21,139 nucleotides of DNA from DASVVT01 sp036386415 (GCA_036386415.1 DASVVT010000069.1:1-21139), one strand, 5' to 3'; shown: positions 14,114-21,139, numbered from the stretch's first letter. A program made the numbers and translations. The notes: a model not told the origin generated them from the sequence alone.

Positions 14114-15091
14114 TTGTAGCTCTTCCAAGGCGCGCAGGACATAGGGGCGTGCCATCTGCTTGCGCCAGTTCATGACGAAATCCGTGTTGTCGAGCGGGCG
14201 GGCTTTCAGGTAGCAAGCCTCTGCGGCAGCCTGCATACGCTCATCATTGAGCGGTTCGCCGATCAGCGCCTGCTCTGCCTCTTTGACTTCAATCGGAGCG
14301 GGGGCGACGCCGCCGAGGATCAATCTTGCATCGCGCACGGTTCCGTCTTCACCTATACGAAGCGCCGCCGCTACGCCCAGCACCGGAAAGTCGAATGCGC
14401 CGCGCCGCCGCAATTTCTTATAGGTGGCGCGCCACCCGCCCACGGGCGGCAGGTGTACGTCAGCCAGCAATTCGTCCGGCCTCTTGTGCAGGTAATTGAT
14501 CCCGTCGTCGTTGTAAAGGCCAGCCGCATCTACCATCCGCTCGCCGAGCGTGGAGACGAGTCGAACGCGTGCGCCAATCGCCACCATGACCGGCACCAGA
14601 TCGGACGACTGCACAGCCCAACACTTCTTGCTTCCCGGCGCGACCCAGCACACCTCGCCGTCCTTCTTCATACAAAAATTTACCCCACGGCGCCACTCGT
14701 AATTCTGGTCATAATAGTTGCAGCGCGTGTCGAGCAGCAGGTTGCCGCCAATCGTCCCCATGTTGCGCAAGATGGGCGTGGAAATCTGGCGCGCCGCCTG
14801 TGCGACCACAGGGTAATCACGATTGATAACCGGATGCTCGCAAATATCCGTCAACGTCACGGACGCTCCGATCCGCAAGCCTGACTTTCCGTCACCCGTG
14901 ATCTGATGAAGCTCACCCAAACGCATCACGGAGATGACCGTCCGCGGCGTCTGCTGCCGCCGCTTCATATTTGGGTAGAGGTCTGTGCCACCGGCCACAA
15001 ACTGCCCCTCAGCGCCCGCGTCGGCCATCATACGCACCGCGTCCGTAATTTCGCGAGGCACGCGGTAAGTGAATTTAGGAAGTCTCATCAT
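14105..15091 (-). CDS. FAD subunit of a 4-hydroxybenzoyl-CoA-reductase-like molybdenum enzyme (HcrB type)
   Basis: 328 residues. FAD-binding PCMH-type fold with FVAGGTDLYPNMK (31-43) and TIGGNLLLDTRC (113-124). Between them and the second half is an insertion with C124, C140, C148 and C157, spacing C-x15-C-x7-C-x8-C. This is the hallmark of the 4-hydroxybenzoyl-CoA reductase beta subunit, whose extra 4Fe-4S cluster feeds low-potential electrons towards the molybdenum site; CoxM-type subunits lack it. Its partner subunits are encoded upstream but separated by an unrelated three-gene island. The last codons and stop (QQQ-stop) lie in the GCAGTAA repeat. The actual substrate is not shown by the sequence. 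Confidence 0.9.
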   Translation of the reverse strand: MMRLPKFTYRVPREITDAVRMMADAGAEGQFVAGGTDLYPNMKRRQQTPRTVISVMRLGELHQITGDGKSGLRIGASVTLTDICEHPVINRDYPVVAQAARQISTPILRNMGTIGGNLLLDTRCNYYDQNYEWRRGVNFCMKKDGEVCWVAPGSKKCWAVQSSDLVPVMVAIGARVRLVSTLGERMVDAAGLYNDDGINYLHKRPDELLADVHLPPVGGWRATYKKLRRRGAFDFPVLGVAAALRIGEDGTVRDARLILGGVAPAPIEVKEAEQALIGEPLNDERMQAAAEACYLKARPLDNTDFVMNWRKQMARPYVLRALEELQQQ

Positions 15092-15115
15092 AGGTTTGAT
15101 ACCGATTGTAAGATA

Positions 15116-15529
15116 TTAAGAGTTTGATATGCTCCGCCACATAGCAGCGTGGTTAAAAAGCCCAACGATTTCTTGTTTCATTTCCTTGGCGCTTGATTTA
15201 GAGCGAAAATGAAGTTTTAGGATTTCACCAAGTTTACGAAGCTGTTTGACAGTAAGCCTGTCTAAAATTCTATTTATCTGCTCTTCGGAATTACTCGCCT
15301 TTTCTAGCTCTTGTATGAAAGTTTCATCAAATGAAACGGTAAGGTCATCGTTCTTCTCTCGACTCTTTCTGCGTTTTGCTAGGGAGATTCTTATGGTTAT
15401 ACTACCACCCGCACGCTCAAGTTTTTGCAACTCGGTTTCTTGAAAAAAGCGAAGCAGAGACTCCTTAATTTGTGGAGAGAGTGTTTGTCCTGCCGGGTGT
15501 TCAAATTGATATTTAGGTGCTGAATTCAT
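15116..15529 (-). CDS. Small charged protein downstream of the ParA-like gene, unknown function
   Basis: 137 residues from ATG 15529 (MNSAPKYQFEHPAG). An in-frame reading 16 codons longer is possible, but it would overlap the ParA gene more deeply; AGGAGG lies 15 bases upstream of the chosen ATG. It overlaps the ParA gene end by 17 bases, indicating translational coupling. It has a basic middle (LAKRRKSREKN) and a C-terminal helical part (LTVKQLRKLGEILKLHF, then SAKEMKQEIVGLFNHA) that is reminiscent of SAP-like DNA-binding motifs. This is a weak, by-eye resemblance. A DNA-binding adaptor or ParB-like partner for the ATPase is the natural guess. Composition is AT-rich like the rest of the island. 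Confidence 0.7.
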   Translation of the reverse strand: MNSAPKYQFEHPAGQTLSPQIKESLLRFFQETELQKLERAGGSITIRISLAKRRKSREKNDDLTVSFDETFIQELEKASNSEEQINRILDRLTVKQLRKLGEILKLHFRSKSSAKEMKQEIVGLFNHAAMWRSISNS

Positions 15530-16493
15530 TGATTCTTCGCAATACCTCCTTTGCAATTTTACGCAGACACTCATCAACTGTCGGTTGATTAGATGTCTTT
15601 TTCGTAAAATCTTTTCTTGAAACTTTAGCGCCTCTTTCTCCTAAGAAGCGAGCGATTACATCTAATCTTGGAATAAGCCCGATTAATGGATTGTTACCAA
15701 TTATTGTATTCTCTTCGGCAGTAAGGTCGATCTTTATGCTTCTTTCTAGCCTATCTTCGGCAGTTTGCTGGCTGAATGTTTTCCCAACGCTTGCTCCTCC
15801 GCTTCTGTTGATTGTGTTAAGAATGTAGCCCAGCATTTTTGGCTTATCAGATTTCGGAATCTCTTTAACCCATCGCAAGAGACGGGGCATACCATAAATA
15901 GAAATCTCATCAGGAATAGTAACAGGCATGTAAAAAGAGCAGGCGCGGAGCATTGCTTGGGTCAAATACATTTTGTTCGGAGGACAATCAACCAAGATAT
16001 AATCGTAATTCTTAAATTCATCGAACATTTGTTTGCAATACAGAAACAATTCGCTTTCACGATGCTCGCTTTTTACAAGGCGTTTCGTAATTTCAAAATC
16101 CAAGTTTTCAACATCGAATGAGCCCTTGACTATGTACAGATTCTTGGGGCTAAGGGAGTCCGGGACAGGAGATACATATTCACCGAAATTGGTTTTGCGA
16201 ATTTTAGCCCACTTTGATGGCTTAACCAAATCGTGAATCGTAAGCTGAGTTTTGCTTACTTGTTCGGGATTAAACCCAACTGCTAATGATAAACTGCACT
16301 GAGGGTCGATGTCGAACATGAGAACCTTTTTTTTTGTAATCTCAGCAAGATAATAACCAAGCAGACAAACAATAGTGGTTTTACCGACTCCGCCTTTGTA
16401 ATTCGCTACACAGATAGATCGAGGATGTTTTTCTGCAAAAAATACGTCAATATCTTTCTTGGTTTCGGTGGACATGACTGGATTGAAAGGCAT
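15513..16493 (-). CDS. ParA/MinD-superfamily ATPase
   Basis: 326 residues. AGGAGG lies 5 bases before the ATG and fixes the start. It has a deviant Walker A KGGVGKTT (33-40, signature K33 and K39), Walker A' FDIDPQCSLSLA (about 60-71) and Walker B YILVDCPPN (165-173), and the fold continues with PVTIPDEISIYGMPRLLRWV and LGYILNTINR. Family members dimerise on ATP and use non-specific DNA or a membrane as a track to position plasmids, chromosomes or protein complexes. No ParB with a KorB/ParB fold follows; instead a small uncharacterised charged protein overlaps its 3' end. Codon use and composition are AT-rich compared with the flanking enzyme genes, suggesting acquisition by transfer. Confidence 0.92.
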   Translation of the reverse strand: MPFNPVMSTETKKDIDVFFAEKHPRSICVANYKGGVGKTTIVCLLGYYLAEITKKKVLMFDIDPQCSLSLAVGFNPEQVSKTQLTIHDLVKPSKWAKIRKTNFGEYVSPVPDSLSPKNLYIVKGSFDVENLDFEITKRLVKSEHRESELFLYCKQMFDEFKNYDYILVDCPPNKMYLTQAMLRACSFYMPVTIPDEISIYGMPRLLRWVKEIPKSDKPKMLGYILNTINRSGGASVGKTFSQQTAEDRLERSIKIDLTAEENTIIGNNPLIGLIPRLDVIARFLGERGAKVSRKDFTKKTSNQPTVDECLRKIAKEVLRRINEFST

Positions 16494-16550
16494 AACAGCC
16501 TCCTAAGCCATTAATAATGGAGCCAGATGTCTTTAGAAGTATCCGGTTAG

Positions 16551-16775
16551 TTACTTCTTCTCCACTTGTTGCAATTCGGCAAGTGCCGCGCGTAAAGCCT
16601 CGTCAGCTTGTTTCTTCTCACTCAAAGCCTGGATGTAAGATTGATAATTATTCTCCGCCTTACTGCCAGCCTCTTCCACTTTACGTGCTGCTTCCGCAAC
16701 AGCTTTCACGGCGGCTATATAAGCATCAGAGACGTGGTGCTTGGCTTTACGCTTCGTACTGCTATGCTGCTTCAT
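16551..16775 (-). CDS. Short coiled-coil protein of unknown function
   Basis: 74 residues. A basic N-terminus (QHSSTKRKAKHH) is followed by an almost continuous amphipathic helix rich in Ala, Glu and Lys, with heptad-like spacing from about 17 to 74 (AYIAAVKAVAEAARKVEEAG onwards). It is the first gene of the three-gene island, 57 bases before the ParA-like gene, on the same strand. No Shine-Dalgarno sequence was recognised. The likely role is oligomerisation or docking for the ATPase; no family recognised. Confidence 0.65.
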   Translation of the reverse strand: MKQHSSTKRKAKHHVSDAYIAAVKAVAEAARKVEEAGSKAENNYQSYIQALSEKKQADEALRAALAELQQVEKK

Positions 16776-16832
16776 ATTTGTGAGTTAAGACTACCTGATT
16801 TCTATGCTCAGCATTAATCCTTGCTAACAACT

Positions 16833-19292
16833 TTACGAGTGTATAGCCACACGCGGCATCTCGCGCCCGTCGCCGCCTTCGGCGGGCGTCTGGACTTTCA
16901 AGGGCGCAGGCCATTCAACCTCTGGCACTCCCTTCGGCCCGAAGCGGCCTTCTTTGCCTTTGGCCTTGTCGCGCAGAGCGGTCAAGACTTTCTCCGGCGT
17001 GATCGGCACTTCGTCTATGCGAACGCCGACGGCATCGTAGACGGCGTTGGCGACGGCTGGCATGACGGGCAAGAGCGGCCCCTGGCCGACCTCCTTCGCG
17101 CCGAAGGGGCCGTTGGGGTCTCGGTCTTCGATGAGATAGGTCTTGACCTCGCACATCTCCAAAGTCGTCGGGCTCTTGTATTCGAGCAGGCTGGGAAACT
17201 TGTGGACGACGTTGCGATTGGCGCGGTAGGTCATCTCTTCCATGAGCGCTTCCCCGAGGCCCATGTAGACGCCGCCCTCGACCTGACCCATGACGAGCAT
17301 AGGGTTGATGGATTGGCCTATGTCGTGGCCGATCCAAACGCGCTCGACCGTGACGAAACCGGTCGAAGGGTCAACGTCAACTTCGGCGATGGCAGCCGAG
17401 TAGCTGTAGGCGGGTGATGGGCCCACGCCCGCGCCTTTGAATTTTCCGGGCGAGCGCGGCGGCGTGTACGAGCCGACAGTGCCGATAGTGCCGAACTTGG
17501 ATTCGGCGAGCACGACCGCTTCCGCAAAGGTGACGCCCGTTTCAGGATTCTCCACGTCAAAGACGCGGCGCTCGGCAAAGGAGAGATTTACGACGGGCAC
17601 AGAGAGTTTTTCGGCGACGGCGATGGCGAGCAGCTCGCGTGCGCGTTCGGCGGCCTGCAAGGCTGCGTTGCCGGTCATCAGCGTGACGCGGCTCGAATAG
17701 CTGCCGAGGTCAACCGGCGTCAGGTCCGTGTCGGCTGTGACGACGCGAATGTCGAAGGGATCAATGCCTAAGACTTCGGCGACGATATAGGCGAGCACGG
17801 AATCCGAGCCCTGACCGATATCGGTCGAGCCGCATTGCACGCGTACTCCGCCCTGACGATCAAGGCCAAGCTGAACGCCCGAGTGCGGCATGCTGTTCCA
17901 GTAGATCGGAAGTCCTGCGCCGCAGATGTATGAGCTGCAAGCGAGCCCGACGCCCTTACCGTAGGGCAGCTTGCGATGCTTGTTCCGCCAGTCGGAGCCC
18001 TCGACGATCTTCTCTATGCATGGCCCGAGGCCCATGCTGCCGATGCGTAGATAATTGGCTGTGACGGAGTAAGGCTTGACGAGATGCTTCAAGCGCATTT
18101 CGGCCGGGTCAAGGCCAAGCTGGTCTGCGATTTTGTCGAGTTGGATTTCCAGACCGAAACGCGGCTGCGGCGTGCCGTGCCCACGCTTGGGCCCACACGG
18201 CGGCTTGTTGGTAAAGACGCGTACGCCACGGAAGCGGTAGCGCGGAACTTCGTAGGTGACGGTTTGCAGCGCACCCGTGTAGAAGGTTGAGGCGACGCCG
18301 TAAGAGCCGTATGCGCCGCCGTCAAGGTACGACTCGAAATCCATGGCCGTGACGGCCCCGTCTTTTTTCACGCCCGTTTTGATCTTCATCAAGACGGGAT
18401 GGCGACCGCGATGGCAGTAGAAGACCTCTTCGCGCGTGAGAGTGATCTTGACGGGACGGCCCGTCCGGCGCGATAGCTCGCAGACGGCGACTTCATGGTT
18501 GAAGGGATCGCTCTTGCCGCCGAAGCCTCCGCCGTTGGGCGTGGCGATGACGCGTATGTGCGCGGCTGGCATCTCCAACACACGACTCAGCGCGCGATGA
18601 ACATAGTGCGGCGTCTGCGTCGAACTCCAAAGAGTGAGCTTGCCGTCCGGGTCGAAGTGCGCGACCGCCGCATGTTGCTCCATGGGCAGGTGCGTGTTGC
18701 CTTCATAGAAGAAGATGTCCTCGCGCACGAGGTCTGCTTCCTTAAAGCCCTGATCGAGGTCGCCGAATTCGAGGTGCACTTTTTTATGAACGTTGCCGCC
18801 GTCGCCGTAGTCGTGTATGCGCGGCTCTTCAATCATCACTCCCTCTTCGATCGAGGTGATGGTTTGGAGGCGTTCGTATTCGACTTCGATCAGGTTAATC
18901 GCCTCGAAGGCAGTGTCTTCGTCGAGGGCTGCGACCGCCGCGACGGGGTCTCCGATAAAACGAACCTTTTCGATCGAGAGCGTATGCTCGTCCTGACTGA
19001 CGGGAAGAATGCCGTAGGGGATGGGCAGGTCGCGGCCCGTGATGACACAAAGGACACCGGGCAAGGCTTCGGCACGAGATGTGTCAATGCTCAAAATGCG
19101 CGCGTGCGGCTCGTGGCTGCGAAGAAGCTTGGCAAAGAGCATGCGCGGCAGCGTGATGTCGTCGGCAAACTTCGTCTGGCCCGTACACTTGCCGCGCGCG
19201 TCAACCTTGCGAAAGGGCTTGCCTACGACCTTCAGAGGCACGTCGTTTCCCGCCTTGCCCTGCGCTTTATTCCCGTTTTTATTCGTACCCAT
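16833..19292 (-). CDS. Molybdopterin-binding subunit of a 4-hydroxybenzoyl-CoA-reductase-like enzyme (HcrA type)
   Basis: 819 residues from ATG 19292 (MGTNKNGNKAQG). AAGAGAG lies just upstream, and the first 14 bases overlap the end of the 2Fe-2S subunit gene. A longer in-frame reading would only repeat sequence over that gene. It is a xanthine-oxidase-family large subunit: VGKPFRKVDARGKCTGQTKF, FIGDPVAAVAA, LPMEQHAAVA, the cofactor loop NGGGFGGKSDPFNHEVAV (Gly-rich part at 254-260), GSTDIGQGSDSVLAYI and the C-terminal GAKEVGQGPLLPVMPA. At the place where the family's catalytic Glu is expected, the residue appears to be Gln737. It lacks the CoxL signature AYRCSFR, so it is not a form I CO dehydrogenase. 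The substrate is unknown; aromatic CoA thioesters or a heterocycle are plausible. Confidence 0.93.
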   Translation of the reverse strand: MGTNKNGNKAQGKAGNDVPLKVVGKPFRKVDARGKCTGQTKFADDITLPRMLFAKLLRSHEPHARILSIDTSRAEALPGVLCVITGRDLPIPYGILPVSQDEHTLSIEKVRFIGDPVAAVAALDEDTAFEAINLIEVEYERLQTITSIEEGVMIEEPRIHDYGDGGNVHKKVHLEFGDLDQGFKEADLVREDIFFYEGNTHLPMEQHAAVAHFDPDGKLTLWSSTQTPHYVHRALSRVLEMPAAHIRVIATPNGGGFGGKSDPFNHEVAVCELSRRTGRPVKITLTREEVFYCHRGRHPVLMKIKTGVKKDGAVTAMDFESYLDGGAYGSYGVASTFYTGALQTVTYEVPRYRFRGVRVFTNKPPCGPKRGHGTPQPRFGLEIQLDKIADQLGLDPAEMRLKHLVKPYSVTANYLRIGSMGLGPCIEKIVEGSDWRNKHRKLPYGKGVGLACSSYICGAGLPIYWNSMPHSGVQLGLDRQGGVRVQCGSTDIGQGSDSVLAYIVAEVLGIDPFDIRVVTADTDLTPVDLGSYSSRVTLMTGNAALQAAERARELLAIAVAEKLSVPVVNLSFAERRVFDVENPETGVTFAEAVVLAESKFGTIGTVGSYTPPRSPGKFKGAGVGPSPAYSYSAAIAEVDVDPSTGFVTVERVWIGHDIGQSINPMLVMGQVEGGVYMGLGEALMEEMTYRANRNVVHKFPSLLEYKSPTTLEMCEVKTYLIEDRDPNGPFGAKEVGQGPLLPVMPAVANAVYDAVGVRIDEVPITPEKVLTALRDKAKGKEGRFGPKGVPEVEWPAPLKVQTPAEGGDGREMPRVAIHS

Positions 19293-19809
19293 AAATACTC
19301 TCTTTTGGTAACTCAGCCTTTTCGCCACGCATTCGTGCGGCCGCCATCTCGACCGCCTCATAAATTTTAATATAGCCTGTGCAGCGGCAGAGATTGCCGC
19401 TCAAGGCTTCCCTAATCTCGTCGCGGCTGGGCTGCGGGTTGTTCTTCAGTAACTCTTTGGCGACGAGCAGGAAGCCGGGCGTGCAATAGCCGCACTGGGC
19501 CGCGCCCGTGTCCGCGAAGGTGTCCTGCAAAGGATGAAGAGCAGCGCCCTCCGCCATCCCTTCGATGGTCTCAACATCGCGGTCTTCCGTGTCAAGGCCA
19601 AGCACCAGACAGGAGAGGACGCTTCGGCCATCCAGCAACACGGCGCAGGTGCCGCACTCGCCAAGCTCGCAGCCGTGCTTTGTGCCCATCAGCCCGAGGT
19701 CTTCCCGCAGGACTTCAAGCAGCGTCTTGTGCGGCGCAAAGGCCGCCTCGACCCGCTCGCCGTTCAAAGTAAATTCGATGTGGGCTTTCTGTTTCGTTCT
19801 TTCAGTCAT
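19279..19809 (-). CDS. 2Fe-2S subunit of the molybdenum hydroxylase-type enzyme (HcrC/CoxS type)
   Basis: 176 residues. Plant-type ferredoxin domain with C47, C52, C55 and C67 (HGCELGECGTC and LSC). The all-helical second 2Fe-2S domain has C106, C109, C141 and C143 (CGYCTPGF and NLCRCTGY). All eight cluster ligands are present. It passes electrons between the molybdenum site and the FAD subunit. It is the first gene of the hcrC-hcrA pair and overlaps hcrA by 14 bases. No Shine-Dalgarno sequence was obvious before the ATG. Confidence 0.95.
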   Translation of the reverse strand: MTERTKQKAHIEFTLNGERVEAAFAPHKTLLEVLREDLGLMGTKHGCELGECGTCAVLLDGRSVLSCLVLGLDTEDRDVETIEGMAEGAALHPLQDTFADTGAAQCGYCTPGFLLVAKELLKNNPQPSRDEIREALSGNLCRCTGYIKIYEAVEMAAARMRGEKAELPKESIYGYE

Positions 19810-19840
19810 TGATTGAATTTCGTGTGAAGAGAGGAACTTT

Positions 19841-19927
19841 CCATTTTAGATTGGCGAGCCTGCGAAAGTTGAGCGGCGAAATTCCAAAGCTCAAGTTTGC
19901 CGTCGCGTTAATCCAAAATCCAAAATG
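19841..19927. repeat. Heptamer element, CCAAAAT type
   Basis: CCATTTTAGATT at the left end pairs imperfectly with ATCCAAAATCCAAAATGG at the right, where two CCAAAAT heptamers are in tandem. An inner TTGAGC/GCTCAA stem is at 19869-19874 and 19889-19894. It fills the gap between panC and the 2Fe-2S subunit gene and begins 4 bases from the panC stop codon. Confidence 0.65.
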
Positions 19928-19930
19928 GTC

Positions 19931-20797
19931 TCACGCGCCGTCCTTCTTGCGATTGAGCACGATGTTGTCAATGAGGCGCGTCTTGCCGAAGTAGGCGGCC
20001 GCCGCGATCAGCACCGTCCGGTCGTCCAGCTTGTCGAGCTTCTCCAAGGTATCGGCATCCGTAATGCTGATGTAATCAATGCGCGCGCGCGGCTCGGACT
20101 CAATGGTCGAGCGCACAATGCCCGCGAGGCGCGAGCCGTTTCGCTCGCCGTCCTTGTAAGCCTCCTTGGCGCGCGTCAGGGCGCGGTGAATAATGGGCGC
20201 GGCGTGTCGCTCCTCTTCATTCAGGTAAGCGTTGCGAGACGAGAGGGCGAGACCCGTTTCCTCGCGCACGGTCGGCAGCACGACGATCTCCGTATCAAAG
20301 GCCAGGTCGCGCACGAGACGGCGGACGATCAACGCTTGCTGCGCGTCCTTCTGACCGAAGAAGGCGAAATCGGGTCGCACGATGTTGAGCAGGACAGTGA
20401 CGACCGTTGCCACACCGCGAAAATGGCCCGGCCTCGAAGTGCCCTCAAGCTGCTCAGACAATCCTTCCACGACGACGTAGGTGGAAAAATTCTTCGGATA
20501 AATCTCTTCGGGCGCAGGGGCGAAGATATAGTCGACGTTGTAGTCGGTCAAAAGCGCGGCGTCGTGCGTCAGGTCGCGCGGGTAGCGCTCGAAGTCTTCA
20601 CCGGGCCCGAACTGCGCCGGGTTGACGAAGACGGACACGACGACGACATCGCACATCCTGCGAGCCTCGCGCACGAGACTCAGGTGGCCGTCGTGGAGCG
20701 CCCCCATCGTCGGCACGAGCCCGATAGTCCTGTCCTGCTGGCGTCGCACCTTGCGCGACACGGAACTCATGCGCTGACGGCGATTGATTATCTCCAT
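19931..20797 (-). CDS. panC: Pantothenate synthetase
   Basis: 288 residues, normal length. Nucleotidyltransferase HIGH-type motif PTMGALHDGHLSL (29-41), FVNPAQFGPGEDFERYPR, TSRPGHFRGV, FGQKDAQQ (146-153) and LALSSRN (182-188) are all in place. It joins D-pantoate and beta-alanine with ATP in the pathway to CoA. The start at 20797 fits the family N-terminus although no Shine-Dalgarno sequence precedes it; a terminator-like hairpin and seven T come immediately before ATG. panB lies upstream on the same strand. Confidence 0.97.
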   Translation of the reverse strand: MEIINRRQRMSSVSRKVRRQQDRTIGLVPTMGALHDGHLSLVREARRMCDVVVVSVFVNPAQFGPGEDFERYPRDLTHDAALLTDYNVDYIFAPAPEEIYPKNFSTYVVVEGLSEQLEGTSRPGHFRGVATVVTVLLNIVRPDFAFFGQKDAQQALIVRRLVRDLAFDTEIVVLPTVREETGLALSSRNAYLNEEERHAAPIIHRALTRAKEAYKDGERNGSRLAGIVRSTIESEPRARIDYISITDADTLEKLDKLDDRTVLIAAAAYFGKTRLIDNIVLNRKKDGA

Positions 20798-20848
20798 AAA
20801 AAAAGAAGCGAGCTTCGGCCAGAGCCTTCAGCCCTTTGCATCTCGCTT
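20798..20848 (-). terminator. Terminator-like hairpin and T-tract abutting the panC start
   Basis: On the minus strand AAGCGAG (20848-20842) pairs with CTCGCTT (20812-20806). An inner GGCT/GGCC pairing and an alternative GAAGC/GCTTC stem are also possible. It is followed by C and TTTTTTT ending at the base before the panC ATG. It resembles an intrinsic terminator or attenuator between panB and panC. Confidence 0.5.
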
Positions 20849-20932
20849 ATCACTTAAGAGGAAAAGTTATGATTGAAGTTGCCGACGATGCTCATTTTGA
20901 GTAAGGCCCGAACCCTTCAAAGGGGCCGACTG

Positions 20933-21139
20933 CTATTTACCAACCCCTGTATCCTTACGGGGCAGCTCGATATCCAACTCGGCGGCGGCCTCTGACGGAA
21001 GACCGTATGATTCGTCGTCGGACGGATAAGCACCCGAGCGCACATCATCGGCGAAACGGCTGATCGCATCGTTCATGGTCGCATGCAGGTCTGCGTACTT
21101 GCGAACAAAGCGCGGCAGCTTGCCGAAGGACAGGCCCAG
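20933..21139 (-). CDS. panB: 3-methyl-2-oxobutanoate hydroxymethyltransferase, C-terminal end (partial)
   Basis: Only the last 68 codons and the TAG stop are in the window; the gene runs off the right edge. The translation begins LGLSFGKLPRFVRKYADLHA and continues with ADDVRSGAYPSDDESYGLPS, which is the PanB C-terminal pattern (PKFVKxYA ... VRSGxFPxxxxSY). PanB makes ketopantoate, the precursor of the pantoate used by PanC. It is followed on the same strand by panC after a 135-base gap. Confidence 0.88.
   Translation of the reverse strand: MGLSFGKLPRFVRKYADLHATMNDAISRFADDVRSGAYPSDDESYGLPSEAAAELDIELPRKDTGVGK

Noticed and set aside
15116..16775. Insertion sequence or integrated plasmid
   Set aside because: There is no transposase, integrase, replication protein or clear terminal repeats; only a ParA-like gene and two small genes are present.
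18495..19370. 291-codon plus-strand frame opposite the molybdopterin subunit
   Set aside because: Shadow of the strongly supported minus-strand subunit gene.
14105..19809. Aerobic CO dehydrogenase (coxMSL)
   Set aside because: The large subunit lacks the AYRCSFR active-site loop and the FAD subunit has the HcrB-type cysteine insertion.
19925..20857. 310-codon plus-strand open frame opposite panC
   Set aside because: panC on the minus strand has every family motif; the plus-strand frame is its shadow.
20854..20904. Tiny leader-peptide frames in the panB-panC gap (13 codons on minus, 11 codons on plus)
   Set aside because: The minus frame has no Shine-Dalgarno sequence. The plus frame has AGAGGA before ATG but points away from both genes. 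Both are too short to support without comparison.

Overview
The window reads as chromosome of a G+C-rich, non-enteric bacterium. The gene set (gatCA, DciA, Maf, panBC, a three-subunit molybdenum hydroxylase) and the many intergenic hairpins built from 7-base repeats remind me of Acidobacteriota, perhaps Blastocatellia. That assignment is an inference from style, not a demonstrated placement. No rRNA, tRNA, CRISPR array or transposase gene was seen.

Layout. 1-4.6 kb, all minus strand: an Nfu-type Fe-S carrier, a membrane hybrid histidine kinase, a DUF4186 protein and a double-GNAT acetyltransferase. 4.7-6.7 kb, plus strand: a two-gene MerR regulator/VWA protein operon behind a sigma70-like promoter. 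6.8-7.9 kb, minus: an orphan solute-binding lipoprotein. 8.1-9.0 kb, plus: a glutaredoxin-like protein and two small unknown proteins. 9.05-9.29 kb: a striking symmetric array of small hairpins. 9.3-11.8 kb, minus: dciA, gatC, gatA. 11.8-12.5 kb, plus: maf. 12.7-13.2 kb, minus: an exported thioredoxin-fold protein with no cysteines.

13.4-19.8 kb, minus, is the metabolic centre: the 2Fe-2S subunit, molybdopterin subunit and FAD subunit of a 4-hydroxybenzoyl-CoA-reductase-like enzyme, plus a MocA-type cofactor cytidylyltransferase. The FAD subunit carries the four-cysteine insertion for an extra 4Fe-4S cluster that marks the HcrB type. Between the molybdopterin and FAD subunits lies an AT-richer island of three genes (coiled-coil protein, ParA-like ATPase, small basic/acidic partner). 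It has no obvious link to the enzyme and is the best candidate in the window for an undescribed system. 19.9-21.1 kb, minus: panC and the 3' end of panB, with a terminator-like hairpin ending exactly at the panC start.

Across the window almost every gene junction carries a hairpin made of degenerate 7-mer (once 9-mer) repeats. Several of these elements supply the stop codon of one gene or the complete leader of the next.
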